Assembly: GCF_014696385.1 (NCBI RefSeq)
Contig: NZ_JACJQB010000003.1
Coordinates: forward strand, 62,001 to 126,000
Length of the DNA stretch: 64,000 nt
Reading direction: 5' to 3'
DNA from: Pseudanabaena mucicola FACHB-723
GTDB taxonomy: Bacteria > Cyanobacteriota > Cyanobacteriia > Pseudanabaenales > Pseudanabaenaceae
Part shown: positions 55,660-64,000 of the stretch, piece by piece
How the letters are laid out: each line of letters opens with the position of its first letter
Position numbering within the stretch: the first letter of the stretch is position 1
The notes under the pieces: generated by a model
Database searches by the model: none
Seen by the model: only the letters and a program-made list of their open reading frames with translations
Told to the model about the DNA's origin: nothing
Program-made: the position numbers and the translations under genes

Positions 55660-55768
55660 TACCTAATGTCCTCGTTCATGTTCTTAAATATAGTGTTTTC
55701 GATTGGGGTTTAGAGTTGTCGATCAATTCTGAGCGTCTATAACAAAGGTGTTTATTTATTTATATTTT

Positions 55769-55984
55769 TCATTTTTTACTTAGTAATTTACTGAGTAAAT
55801 ATACTAAAACGATGCCAAGTTTAACTTCTAGTAAGGTGACATAGACCTGTAAATAGAGATGGGAAACGGAGTCAGAATTAAGGATAAATAATGCCATACC
55901 CACGATTGCATAGGGTAGAAATTTTAGTTTCTTGGCTATGGCTAGATTAATCCAATTCGGCAAAAGATCAGCTTTGGTGGTCAT
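55769..55984 (-). CDS. Small membrane protein of unknown function
   Basis: The 71-residue frame has two hydrophobic helices (about 24-40 and 45-65) and basic ends, and ends LLSKLLSKK. It starts at ATG 55984. I know no family. It is supported by the helix pattern and by its place in a run of minus-strand membrane-protein genes, but the small size keeps confidence low. Confidence 0.4.
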   Translation of the reverse strand: MTTKADLLPNWINLAIAKKLKFLPYAIVGMALFILNSDSVSHLYLQVYVTLLEVKLGIVLVYLLSKLLSKK

Positions 55985-56188
55985 TGATGATTTGGCTCAG
56001 CTTTACAAAAATATGGCGATGGAATTATGTTTAGCTCTGGTATGCAGCAGTTCCGTGCTGAACTAGTTACATGGTATTGCGATCGCAAAGTTTTAGGGTG
56101 CTTTTTTGAGTATTCGTAACTTGAGCTTGGGACGGCTATATCTAGGGATAGAATAGTCTCTAGCTGAATATTTTCTTAGGAGTTGGTT

Positions 56189-57454
56189 TTGGTTTCTTCA
56201 GCAGCATTTTCCAATAGTTCAGATTCTGACAGTCTAGATTGCGATCACGAACGGGATTTAGACGCGCATCGGTCACATTTTCCTGCTTTAGAAATTCAGA
56301 ACCGCACTTATTTTAATTACGGTGGACAGGGGGTAATGTGTGAGGCTGCCCTCGATGCGATCGCCAATAACTTTAGGCATATTGAGTCGATAGGCAGTTT
56401 TTCCAATGCCGCAGGTGAGTGGATGATGTCAGAATATGACGCAACCAAAACGGTAATTGCACAAGAATTGCAAGTTAGCCCTAGCACCATCTCTCTGACG
56501 GAAAATACAACTGTGGGTTGCAATATTGCCCTGTGGGCAGTGGATTGGCAAAGGGGGGATCGCTTACTAATTTCGGATTGTGAACACCCTGGCATTATTG
56601 CCATTGCCGTCCAAATCCAGAAACGCTTTGGTATCGAAATTGATTATTTCCCCTTGAGCAATACCTGTAACGCTATCGCTGAAGACGAAAGCAGCTCTGA
56701 AGTTGTGGAATTAATCGTGCAGCATTTGCAACCGACAACGCGAATGGTCATGCTTAGCCACATTTGCTGGAATACAGGACAGGTAATTCCCTTAAAGGCG
56801 ATCGCCAAAGCTTGTCATGAGCGCCATGTTTTTGTTGCAGTGGATGCCGCACAGTCGGCGGGCGTACTGCCCCTCAATCTTGCTGATAGTGAGGTGGATT
56901 TTTATGCTTTTACAACCCATAAATGGTTTTGTGCGCCATTAGGTTTAGGAGCTTTATATATTCGTACTGAAATTTTTGACGATATCGAGCCTGTATTTGT
57001 GGGGTGGCGAGGATTGACTTATAAACCACCAATTCCCCAATGGCGACATGATGGCGCAAAGTTTGAGGTGGCTAGCTCCACCTATGCACTCTATGGGGCA
57101 ATGCGAATTGCGATCGCAAATGCTAATAGTTGGGGTAATCAACAACAGCGCTATGAAAGGATTTGTCATCTCAGTAAAACGCTCTGGGAAAAGCTGAATG
57201 CAATGCCACATATTGACTGTATCCGCCAACTGCCGCCAGAATCGGGACTAATTTCCTTTAAAGTGAATAGGGAAATTGCTAAAAGTGCGATCGCTCAAAA
57301 ATCCCATGCTTTAATCTCCAAACAATTAGAAACAGAAAACCAAATCTTAATTCGCGCCCTTGCCGATCCTGATTGCTTGAGAGCTTCGGTGCATTACCTC
57401 ACTTCCATGGCAGATATTGATCGCCTTGTCTCAATTTTAGAAACTATGAATTAA
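56189..57454 (+). CDS. Class V aminotransferase-fold PLP enzyme (possible cystine/cysteine C-S lyase)
   Basis: The 421-residue enzyme has the NifS-like fold. It reads NRTYFNYGGQGVM, the conserved start of the group, then TENTTVGCNIALW (cofactor phosphate), VAVDAAQSAG (the cofactor Asp) and the PLP lysine Lys245 in FTTHKWFCAPLG. The catalytic cysteine loop of true cysteine desulfurases is not apparent. The FNYGGQG start and THKW context resemble the cyanobacterial cystine lyase C-DES, so a C-S lyase role is plausible but not shown. The start TTG 56189 has TAGGAG six bases upstream. TTG 56183 directly abuts that site and is unlikely. Confidence 0.8.
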   Translation: MVSSAAFSNSSDSDSLDCDHERDLDAHRSHFPALEIQNRTYFNYGGQGVMCEAALDAIANNFRHIESIGSFSNAAGEWMMSEYDATKTVIAQELQVSPSTISLTENTTVGCNIALWAVDWQRGDRLLISDCEHPGIIAIAVQIQKRFGIEIDYFPLSNTCNAIAEDESSSEVVELIVQHLQPTTRMVMLSHICWNTGQVIPLKAIAKACHERHVFVAVDAAQSAGVLPLNLADSEVDFYAFTTHKWFCAPLGLGALYIRTEIFDDIEPVFVGWRGLTYKPPIPQWRHDGAKFEVASSTYALYGAMRIAIANANSWGNQQQRYERICHLSKTLWEKLNAMPHIDCIRQLPPESGLISFKVNREIAKSAIAQKSHALISKQLETENQILIRALADPDCLRASVHYLTSMADIDRLVSILETMN

Positions 57455-57529
57455 TCAATATCTATATCTTTTTGTATTCCTATTTCTCCGCAGCTAAGCA
57501 CCTAATTCAATTCAAGATTCACAGCCGCT

Positions 57530-58135
57530 ATGTCCCTATTTTCCCAGACTCCTAAACCAACCCCAGACCAAAATGACCAATCGCTATCGCGATCGCAGGT
57601 ACTCATTGCCATGGCGGTTACTGCCATTATCTTTTTGGGCATTTCCAAGGCTTGGGTGTATCTAGGAGGTATCTCCATGATTCCCCTATATTGGCAACCC
57701 GAACAAGCTTTGATTGGGGTGGGAATTGGTATCGGTGTGGCACTACTTAGCAGTGTCATCTATGAATTATGGGAAAGTTATCGTATTGCCGCCCAAGAAT
57801 ATTTACAAATGGTACTGAAACCATTGGAGCCGATCGATCTGATTTGGTTAGGTCTATTACCGGGATTAAGCGAAGAAATGCTATTTCGGGGAGTGGCTTT
57901 ACCTGCTTTGGGCATGAATGGGGTAGCTTTGATCATTACCAGTGTAATTTTTGGTGCATTACATATGGCAAGCGCCAAGCACCTTTCCTATACAGTCTGG
58001 GCGATCGCCGTGGGGATGATGCTCGGTGCGGTGACTATGTACACGGGCAATCTGTTATCAGCAATCGTCGCTCACATTCTCACAAATGCTCTGTCGGGGG
58101 TGATCTGGAAATATAAGCAATCACAAGCAATCTAA
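57530..58135 (+). CDS. CPBP-family intramembrane metalloprotease (CAAX-like)
   Basis: The 201-residue membrane protein carries the Abi/CPBP signature: EEMLFR with Glu115, Glu116 and Arg120, then FGALHM with His145, and AHILTN with His182 and Asn186. These residues form the metal or proton site of intramembrane proteases related to CAAX prenyl peptidases. About five helices are seen. The substrate is unknown. Its stop overlaps that of the convergent aroE by four bases (58132-58135). Confidence 0.9.
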   Translation: MSLFSQTPKPTPDQNDQSLSRSQVLIAMAVTAIIFLGISKAWVYLGGISMIPLYWQPEQALIGVGIGIGVALLSSVIYELWESYRIAAQEYLQMVLKPLEPIDLIWLGLLPGLSEEMLFRGVALPALGMNGVALIITSVIFGALHMASAKHLSYTVWAIAVGMMLGAVTMYTGNLLSAIVAHILTNALSGVIWKYKQSQAI

Positions 58136-58995
58136 AGTTGCTTGAGCAGGGCTTGGCGCATAATTTCAATGGGGACTGGTTGATCTAGCCAAAATTCAAG
58201 GGCAATTGCACCTTGATTGATCAGCATTTCTAAGCCGTCAATTGCCGTTAGTCCCCTTGCTGCGGCAATTTTTAAAAATTTGGTCGGGCGTGGTGTGTAA
58301 ATGAGGTCATAGACGATGGCATTGTTTGGCAAGAGCGCCATTTCTGCGGTTGAGATTGGTGTGTTTGGATCGCTTGCCATGCCGACGGGAGTGGCATTGA
58401 TTAAAATCCCTGTAACTTCTAGCAAATGGGGCAGTGATGCCCAAGGATGAACTCGCAAATTGTAATCCCGCAACTGGCTGGTCATTTCCCCATAAAACTT
58501 TTTCATCTTTTTGCGATCGCGACCCACGACATGGATCATCGGGCAGCCTAGCTCTAAACAAGCGGCAACCACTGCCTTGGCAGCACCACCACTGCCAAGG
58601 ATAACGGCAGGCATCTTTGTCCAGTCACAATCCATCTGCCGAAGTGGTGCAATAAAGCCTTCCACATCGGTATTTGTCCCAACCCAGCGCTCCTCAATCC
58701 GCTTGACTGTGTTCACTGCCCCCACCGATTTTGCGATCGGTAACACTTCATCAAGCAGGGGGATAACTTCAACTTTGTGGGGAATCGTTAAGTTAAAACC
58801 TTGAACTGATTGCACTGCTTTTAAACCTGCGATCGCCGCCACCAGATCTGCCACAGGTATCGGCAATGGCACATATACATAGTCCAGTCCCATCGCGGCG
58901 ATCGCGGCATTGTGCATTACGGGCGAAAGACTATGAATAACGGGAAAACCCATTACTCCAAAAATTTTAGTTTTTCCTGAGATGTTCATGCTCAT
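58132..58995 (-). CDS. aroE: Shikimate dehydrogenase
   Basis: AroE reduces 3-dehydroshikimate to shikimate with NADPH. The 287-residue product shows GVMGFPVIHSLSPVMHNAAI (substrate site), FNLTIPHKVEVIPLLD with the catalytic Lys, and the NADP loop ILGSGGAAKAVVAACLE. DLIYTPRPTKFL and the terminal GLEMLINQGAIALEFW follow. It starts 2 bp after the lepB stop, the last gene of the lysC-lepB-lepB-aroE run. Confidence 0.97.
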   Translation of the reverse strand: MSMNISGKTKIFGVMGFPVIHSLSPVMHNAAIAAMGLDYVYVPLPIPVADLVAAIAGLKAVQSVQGFNLTIPHKVEVIPLLDEVLPIAKSVGAVNTVKRIEERWVGTNTDVEGFIAPLRQMDCDWTKMPAVILGSGGAAKAVVAACLELGCPMIHVVGRDRKKMKKFYGEMTSQLRDYNLRVHPWASLPHLLEVTGILINATPVGMASDPNTPISTAEMALLPNNAIVYDLIYTPRPTKFLKIAAARGLTAIDGLEMLINQGAIALEFWLDQPVPIEIMRQALLKQL

Positions 58996-58997
58996 GG

Positions 58998-59576
58998 TTA
59001 TTTAATATTCGTAATCGCGCCTAATCGATCGTCAAACGGAAAGAATCTAATCGTTGCTGTACCGATGACATTTTCTTTGGGCAGAAATCCCCAAATATGT
59101 GAATCATTACTATGATTGCGATTGTCACCCATCATCCAATAATGACCTTTTGGTACGGTCACAGTCCGCATCATATATTTAGGAGATTCGGCAATATATG
59201 GCTCATCGAGAGCTTCTCCATTGCGATAGACTTTACCGCCGCGCACGGCAATCTGATCACCTTCGATACCAATTAAGCGCTTAATATAGGCTTTAGTGTT
59301 GTCCTCGATCGCAGGAGATTTTGGTGGATAAAAAATCAAAATATCACCGCGTTGAGGTTCTTGCCATTGCATCGAAATCTTATCGACTAAAATGCGATCG
59401 CCAACTTGCAAAGTTGGCTCCATTGAGCCAGAGGGAATGAAACGCGGCTCAACAATGAAAGCACGTAAAAATAATGCGATCGCAAGCGCAATCACAAAAA
59501 TTCGCACGGTTTCCCCATGTTCTTGCCACCAAGGCTTGGCTGCGGTCTGCGGTTCGAGTTTACTTTCTGTGGACAT
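58998..59576 (-). CDS. lepB: Signal peptidase I (short paralogue)
   Basis: LepB removes signal peptides at the outer face of the cytoplasmic or thylakoid membrane. The 192-residue product has one N-terminal helix (about 22-41) and the catalytic Ser51 in FIPSGSMEPTL and Lys99 in AYIKRLIGIEGD. The conserved MMGDNRNHSNDSHIWGF box follows. It is the second of two tandem copies and closely follows aroE. Confidence 0.97.
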   Translation of the reverse strand: MSTESKLEPQTAAKPWWQEHGETVRIFVIALAIALFLRAFIVEPRFIPSGSMEPTLQVGDRILVDKISMQWQEPQRGDILIFYPPKSPAIEDNTKAYIKRLIGIEGDQIAVRGGKVYRNGEALDEPYIAESPKYMMRTVTVPKGHYWMMGDNRNHSNDSHIWGFLPKENVIGTATIRFFPFDDRLGAITNIK

Positions 59577-59653
59577 GACGAAGATGACAAGATAATTGAT
59601 TGGTTTGAAATGAATATAGGCTCATCTCAAACCTTGTATGGGGAAGCGACTAA

Positions 59654-60340
59654 TTAATACTTAGGAATGCTCAAATTCCCTGTGCGGTTATCAAGGGGCC
59701 AATAGCGAAACATGGCTCGTCCCACCAGATTTTCTGCGGGCATAAAGCCCCATGCATGGGAATCCAAACTGTTATTACGGTTGTCACCCATCACCCAATA
59801 ACTCCCTTCTGGCACAGTAAAAAATGGATGTTTTTTACCAACTTCAACCTTTTCAGGGCGGAAGCAATTGGGACATAAAGCCGCATCTTGGGTGGGTAAA
59901 GTGTAATTAATCGGAGCCGCAATATATGGCTCGTTTAGAGGTTCATCATTGATAAATACTTTACCGTCGTAAATACTAATGCGATCCCCCGGTAAACCAA
60001 TTACACGTTTGATATAAACCTTAGAGGCATCAGGAACAACGGGATTAATCGGCGGATTAAAGACAATAATTTCACCACGTTCAGGTTTACGCCAACGAAT
60101 GGATAGCTTATCGATAATTAATCGATCATCAATTAATAAGGTTGGCTCCATTGAGCTAGAAGGAATATATCGTGGCTCGGCAACAAATACTCTTACACCA
60201 ACCGCCAACAGCACAGCCACGGCAACGGTGGGCAAGTTGTCTGTCAAAAAATTTTTAAAGGAGCTTTCTTGAACAGGGGGAGCTTGCTTGGGATCGGAGG
60301 GAGGATTGTTTGGGCGATCGCTAGGATTATCAGAGGACAT
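59654..60340 (-). CDS. lepB: Signal peptidase I (longer paralogue with CxxC insert)
   Basis: The 228-residue product has a Pro/Ser-rich N-terminal tail (res 1-30), one helix (about 37-55), Ser63 in YIPSSSMEPTL, Lys111 in VYIKRVIGLPGD and the WVMGDNRNNSLDSHAWGF box. Between the Lys box and the terminal box it has a roughly 20-residue insert containing Cys156-P-N-Cys159, absent from the other copy. The two enzymes probably divide substrates or membranes. It lies 70 bp after lysC. Confidence 0.97.
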   Translation of the reverse strand: MSSDNPSDRPNNPPSDPKQAPPVQESSFKNFLTDNLPTVAVAVLLAVGVRVFVAEPRYIPSSSMEPTLLIDDRLIIDKLSIRWRKPERGEIIVFNPPINPVVPDASKVYIKRVIGLPGDRISIYDGKVFINDEPLNEPYIAAPINYTLPTQDAALCPNCFRPEKVEVGKKHPFFTVPEGSYWVMGDNRNNSLDSHAWGFMPAENLVGRAMFRYWPLDNRTGNLSIPKY

Positions 60341-60410
60341 AAAAATGCTCGCAGGAGATGTACTTATCTTAAAGCCTGTTTCGTAAGGATGTCGCTTAGC
60401 AACCTTCTTA

Positions 60411-62240
60411 CTACTTTTTCAAGGCACTGGGAACTTCGATCGCATGATCGCCAGCCAGATTAAATGTTTGATGAATAACCTTGAGTGCTTGTTCCGCTTG
60501 ATGGTCACGCACCACGCAACTAACTTTAATTTCGGAGGTGGCAATCATCTCAATATTAATGTTGGCATCGGCAAGAGCGCTAAACATTTGGGCGGCAATC
60601 CCTGATTGATGGATCATATTTGCACCAACAATACTGACCTTACTAATTTCCGCGTCACAGCTTACTTCACCATAGCCCAACACGGAGGCATACTGCTTGA
60701 GAGCCGTTTCGGCTTTGGCAAGATCTGCGATCGCAACGGTAAAGGCAATTTCATTAACATCCCGATCTGACTGGGATTGCACAATCATATCGAGACTAAT
60801 ATTTTGCTCAACAAGCTGTTCTAAAATTTTCGCTGCCATCCCAGGACGATCGGGTACTTTCTGCACAGCAATACGGGCGCGATTGCGGTCTAGAGCCACA
60901 CCACGGACAGGCAAGCTATCTGCAATTGATGCTGTAGTTTCCATTTCGCAAGCTTGATGACTGCTGACTGGGACATCAAAGGCTTTTTGGATCGCTGCAA
61001 TTGCTGCACTACCATCCGAGGCAGCGATGACACAACTAATCTTGATTTCAGAAGTGGAGATCATCTGAATATTAATTCCTGCCTCCGCTAATGCTGTAAA
61101 CATTTGCGCAGCAACTCCTGGTCTGCCAATCATGCCCACACCCATGATGCTGATTTTGGCAACATTGGCATCGACGGTGATTAAACTTGCACCGAGTTCA
61201 AGACCACGGGTAACAACTTCCGCTAGTTTGAGCTGATTTTGAGGAATCGTAAAAGCTATATCATTTACTCCTTCGGTTTCCTGCACAGCTTGAATAATCA
61301 AGTCAACATTGATCCCCTGAGCGGCGAGGGATTGAAACAACTGAGAAGCGATCCCTGGATGATCGGGTATTTGTAGCAGAGCAATTTTGACTTGATCGTA
61401 GTCAATCGAAACATTTTCCACAAACCGACTGACTTCTAAGGATTGCAGATTGCCAGTACCAATACGTGGTGAGGTGATCACTGTACCTGCATCATCGAGC
61501 CAACTCGATCGCACACACATTTTCACACCAAAGTTACGGGCAATCTCAACCGAGCGCGGATGCAAAACCTTTGCACCTAAACTCGCTAACTCCAACATTT
61601 CATCACAAGTAATTTCCGCCAACATCTGAGCCTTGGGGACAATGCGGGGATCGGTAGTCAAAATGCCGGGAACGTCGGTATAAATTTCACAAATATCGGC
61701 TTCAATTGCCGCCGCGATCGCCACGGCAGAGGTATCCGAACCACCGCGCCCCAAAGTTGTGATTTCCGTACTTGGTAAACCAGTAGCAGGATCAATTGCC
61801 ACACCCTGAAATCCTGCAATTACAACAACCTTACCCAGCCCTAGCTCAGTTTTAATGCGTTCAGGCTCAACATATAAAATTCTGGCACGAGTATGGTTCG
61901 GCTCGGTCACGACCCTAACCTGTGAGCCGTTCATTGCGATCGCAGGTTGCCCAGCCGCCTGCAATGCCATACTCAGTGTGGCGATCGTCACCTGCTCACC
62001 TGTGGCTAAGAGCAGGTCCATTTCACGCTCTTTTGCGGCAATTTCGCTGAGAGTTTGAGCAGTCGTTGATACTGATTCAGCGAGAGCAACTAAGCCATCG
62101 GTGGTTTTACCCATTGCCGAAACAACTACGACAACTTGATTACCTAAATCAACTGTCCGCTTAATCCGATCGCGTACTGCTTTAATGCGATCGGCATCGG
62201 CTACGGATGAGCCACCATATTTTTGAACTATTAACGCCAT
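60411..62240 (-). CDS. lysC: Aspartate kinase with four ACT domains
   Basis: LysC phosphorylates aspartate, the first step to lysine, threonine and methionine. The 609-residue product has the kinase domain (about 1-240: LIVQKYGGSSVADADRI, GRGGSDTSAVAIAAA) and then four ACT-type units in two pairs (about 265-420 and 440-595). That doubling is common in cyanobacteria, whose LysC is feedback-regulated by lysine and threonine. The start ATG is 62240, with a 333-bp gap upstream. It heads the lysC-lepB-lepB-aroE run on the minus strand. Confidence 0.96.
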   Translation of the reverse strand: MALIVQKYGGSSVADADRIKAVRDRIKRTVDLGNQVVVVVSAMGKTTDGLVALAESVSTTAQTLSEIAAKEREMDLLLATGEQVTIATLSMALQAAGQPAIAMNGSQVRVVTEPNHTRARILYVEPERIKTELGLGKVVVIAGFQGVAIDPATGLPSTEITTLGRGGSDTSAVAIAAAIEADICEIYTDVPGILTTDPRIVPKAQMLAEITCDEMLELASLGAKVLHPRSVEIARNFGVKMCVRSSWLDDAGTVITSPRIGTGNLQSLEVSRFVENVSIDYDQVKIALLQIPDHPGIASQLFQSLAAQGINVDLIIQAVQETEGVNDIAFTIPQNQLKLAEVVTRGLELGASLITVDANVAKISIMGVGMIGRPGVAAQMFTALAEAGINIQMISTSEIKISCVIAASDGSAAIAAIQKAFDVPVSSHQACEMETTASIADSLPVRGVALDRNRARIAVQKVPDRPGMAAKILEQLVEQNISLDMIVQSQSDRDVNEIAFTVAIADLAKAETALKQYASVLGYGEVSCDAEISKVSIVGANMIHQSGIAAQMFSALADANINIEMIATSEIKVSCVVRDHQAEQALKVIHQTFNLAGDHAIEVPSALKK

Positions 62241-62573
62241 TCGTGGGAAAAATTTTTAAAGCGAAGAAAGGATTATTAGAGACTTCTGTAATGTTTTGCT
62301 TACGAAATTTAGTTGAATTAAGTCGCGGTAAAGCACTACAAGAATAATCATCATACATTTGTTAGCGATCATCAAATCCCAAAAAGATGACCGATAGATA
62401 GGCATCTATGCATCGCAACAACCATTTTTAGACTTCGGTGACTCATAAAAGTTTTCTGCGATACATTGCGATCGTGTTAAATGCCAAGTATTGTTAAGAT
62501 AATCCGTAATTTACTCCAATGGTATGATTGCCTAGTCAGGAGTGAACATGTACTTAACAAGGAACTGTCTTTT
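62241..62573. other. 333-bp divergent region between lysC and gpmI
   Basis: The region must hold the promoters of lysC (minus) and gpmI (plus). It contains no perfect hairpin, no tRNA and no supportable frame. Close to gpmI, TTAAATGCC...TAAGATAAT at about 62477-62504 is a weak promoter-like stretch. A GAT-rich short repeat around 62380-62400 is the only other pattern I noticed. Confidence 0.35.
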
Positions 62574-64000
62574 ATGCAAACGGGGTCTGTTTCTCCACTG
62601 GTTCTGATCATTTTGGACGGCTGGGGTCATAGGGAAGAAACCGAGGGCAATGCAATCGCCGCAGCGCACACTCCCATCATGGATAGTCTGTGGAACACGT
62701 ACCCCAAAACCCTGCTCCAAGCGTCTGGCAAAGATGTTGGTTTACCAAAAGGTCAAATGGGCAACTCAGAGGTTGGTCATCTGAACATTGGTGCTGGTCG
62801 GGTTGTCCCCCAAGAATTAGTCAGAATCTCTGATGCTGTCGATGATGGCTCATTGTTAGCCAATCCTGTACTGGTCGAAGTTTGTAGCAAGGTTAAAGCT
62901 AACCAGAGCAAATTGCACCTGATTGGTCTTTGCTCCGATGGTGGTGTACATTCCCATATTGATCACCTCATGGGACTACTGGACCTCGCCAAATATCAAG
63001 GTATTAAGGATGTTTGTATCCATGTCATCACCGATGGTCGCGATACCTTGCCGCAGTCAGGCATCCAATTTATTAAGCTTTTGCAAGCCCACATCGACAA
63101 GATTGGTGTTGGTCGTATCGTGACCGTCAGTGGTCGCTATTTTGCCATGGATCGCGATAAACGCTGGGATCGGGTGCAAAAAGCCTATGAAGTTTTGACT
63201 AATGACCAGATTACCACGGAGCTAACCTCTGCTGTTGAGCTATTAGAATCCGCTTACAAGGAAAAAATTACAGACGAATTTTTGCCGCCCACGCGGATTG
63301 CCCATGGCGCGATCGCAGCAGGTGACGGTGTAATTTGCTTTAATTTCCGTCCTGACCGTTCCCGCGAAATCACACAGGCTTTAGTTGCCAAAAACTTTAC
63401 GGGATTTGAACGTGAGTTACTTGAAAATCTCACCTATGCTACTTTTACACAATACGATAGCTCTTTACCTGTTCCCGTTGCTTTCTTGCCACAAAACCTC
63501 ACTAATTTACTGGGGCCAGTTGTGGCATCCCATGGACTAAAGCAGTTACGTCTTGCCGAAACCGAGAAGTATGCTCATGTTACCTATTTTTTTGATGGTG
63601 GCATGGAAGAGGCTAGCGAAGGGGATGATCGAGTCTTGGTAAATAGCCCAAGGGTATCTACCTATGATCAAGAACCAGCGATGTCGGCATCAGAGGTGAC
63701 TCGTATTGCTTCTAAGGCAATTGCCAAACGCACCTATTCGCTGATCGTGATCAACTATGCGAACCCTGACATGGTAGGACATACAGGTAATTTTGAAGCG
63801 ACAGTCAAAGCCCTTGAGCATGTCGATCATTGCTTAGGCAAGCTATTGTCGAGCATTGCCAATGCAGGCGGTACGGCTCTCATTACCGCAGACCATGGTA
63901 ATGCCGAGTACATGTGGGATGAGCATGGTAATCCTTGGACTGCCCACTCGAATAATCCTGTGCCATTTATTTTGATCGAGGGTGAAGGTTGCAAAATTTA
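62574..64000 (+). CDS. gpmI: 2,3-bisphosphoglycerate-independent phosphoglycerate mutase, 3' end cut by window
   Basis: GpmI interconverts 2- and 3-phosphoglycerate with Mn2+, in glycolysis and carbon fixation. The frame starts at ATG 62574 (AAGGA ten bases upstream) and reads PLVLIILDGWGHREETEGNAI, which holds the metal-binding Asp. KGQMGNSEVGHLNIGAGRVV follows, with the catalytic Ser. The later HVTYFFDGG and TADHGNAEYMWDE complete the metal site. About 475 residues are visible, of roughly 530 expected. The upstream ATG at 62548 is in another frame. Confidence 0.96.
   Translation, partial: MQTGSVSPLVLIILDGWGHREETEGNAIAAAHTPIMDSLWNTYPKTLLQASGKDVGLPKGQMGNSEVGHLNIGAGRVVPQELVRISDAVDDGSLLANPVLVEVCSKVKANQSKLHLIGLCSDGGVHSHIDHLMGLLDLAKYQGIKDVCIHVITDGRDTLPQSGIQFIKLLQAHIDKIGVGRIVTVSGRYFAMDRDKRWDRVQKAYEVLTNDQITTELTSAVELLESAYKEKITDEFLPPTRIAHGAIAAGDGVICFNFRPDRSREITQALVAKNFTGFERELLENLTYATFTQYDSSLPVPVAFLPQNLTNLLGPVVASHGLKQLRLAETEKYAHVTYFFDGGMEEASEGDDRVLVNSPRVSTYDQEPAMSASEVTRIASKAIAKRTYSLIVINYANPDMVGHTGNFEATVKALEHVDHCLGKLLSSIANAGGTALITADHGNAEYMWDEHGNPWTAHSNNPVPFILIEGEGCKI

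Noticed and set aside
62548-62573. Upstream ATG of gpmI
   Set aside because: ATG 62548 is not in the gpmI frame. Only 62574 leads into the conserved motifs.

Overview
The window looks like chromosomal DNA of a cyanobacterium. Direct signs are the HIP1 octamer GCGATCGC scattered through both coding and intergenic DNA, an NDH-1 block (ndhH-A-I-G-E), an aa3-type cytochrome oxidase operon, cobalamin genes, a phytol-kinase-like gene, a DUF1995 protein, a cyanoexosortase and a pix/pil-type taxis locus. The gene content and the many intergenic palindromes suggest a filamentous, Pseudanabaena-like lineage, but that placement is inference. I saw no tRNA, rRNA, CRISPR array, insertion sequence or phage gene. 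Both ends cut a gene: purC on the left and gpmI on the right.

Layout. 1-3152 (minus): purC, coaBC and two uncharacterised membrane-linked proteins. 3280-8570 (plus): pdxJ, then ctaC-ctaD-ctaE for the terminal oxidase, then a cyanoexosortase. 8605-12321 (minus): a lipoprotein, then the dnaJ-tusA-rsgA unit and a 2Fe-2S ferredoxin. 12465-14937 (plus): a LOG-family protein, rpmB and tyrA. 15005-19755 (minus): a DUF1995 protein, groES-groL under a perfect CIRCE operator, a folate-salvage ligase and ddl. 19986-25827 (plus): a gyrase/topoisomerase IV A subunit, cobH-cobI, an HD hydrolase and a small acidic protein. 25887-26954 (minus): a pentapeptide-repeat protein.

27157-30817 (plus) holds the most unusual protein in the window. 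It is a degenerate sigma-54-activator-type AAA+ domain fused to a NapH/NosR-like membrane polyferredoxin, and a BMP-family substrate-binding lipoprotein follows it. 31043-42380 (plus) is a complete taxis signalling locus: PATAN-REC, REC, CheW, two tandem chemoreceptors, a CheA hybrid kinase and a further CheW. Its order matches the cyanobacterial pixGHIJJL phototaxis locus, but the receptors carry periplasmic Cache-like sensor regions and no visible bilin-binding GAF domain, which suggests a chemical input to type IV pilus motility.

42496-50707: trpE, an ABC exporter, a phytol-kinase-like gene and the ndhH-A-I-G-E operon (minus). 51153-55984 is more accessory in character: a small conserved-looking protein, a ParE/RelE-type toxin-antitoxin pair, an ArsB/NhaD-type transporter, a second pentapeptide-repeat protein, a helix-hairpin-helix membrane protein, a TM2-SHOCT protein and a tiny membrane protein. 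56189-64000: a class V aminotransferase (possible cystine lyase), a CPBP protease, the minus-strand run lysC-lepB-lepB-aroE, and gpmI.

A recurring structural theme is a set of near-perfect palindromes, with stems of about 10-21 bp and often 3-nt loops. They sit immediately after stop codons or between convergent genes. Most are probably terminators. The shared cores, for example GCGC-GAA-GCGC, and the repeated arms suggest that some belong to a dispersed repeat family.
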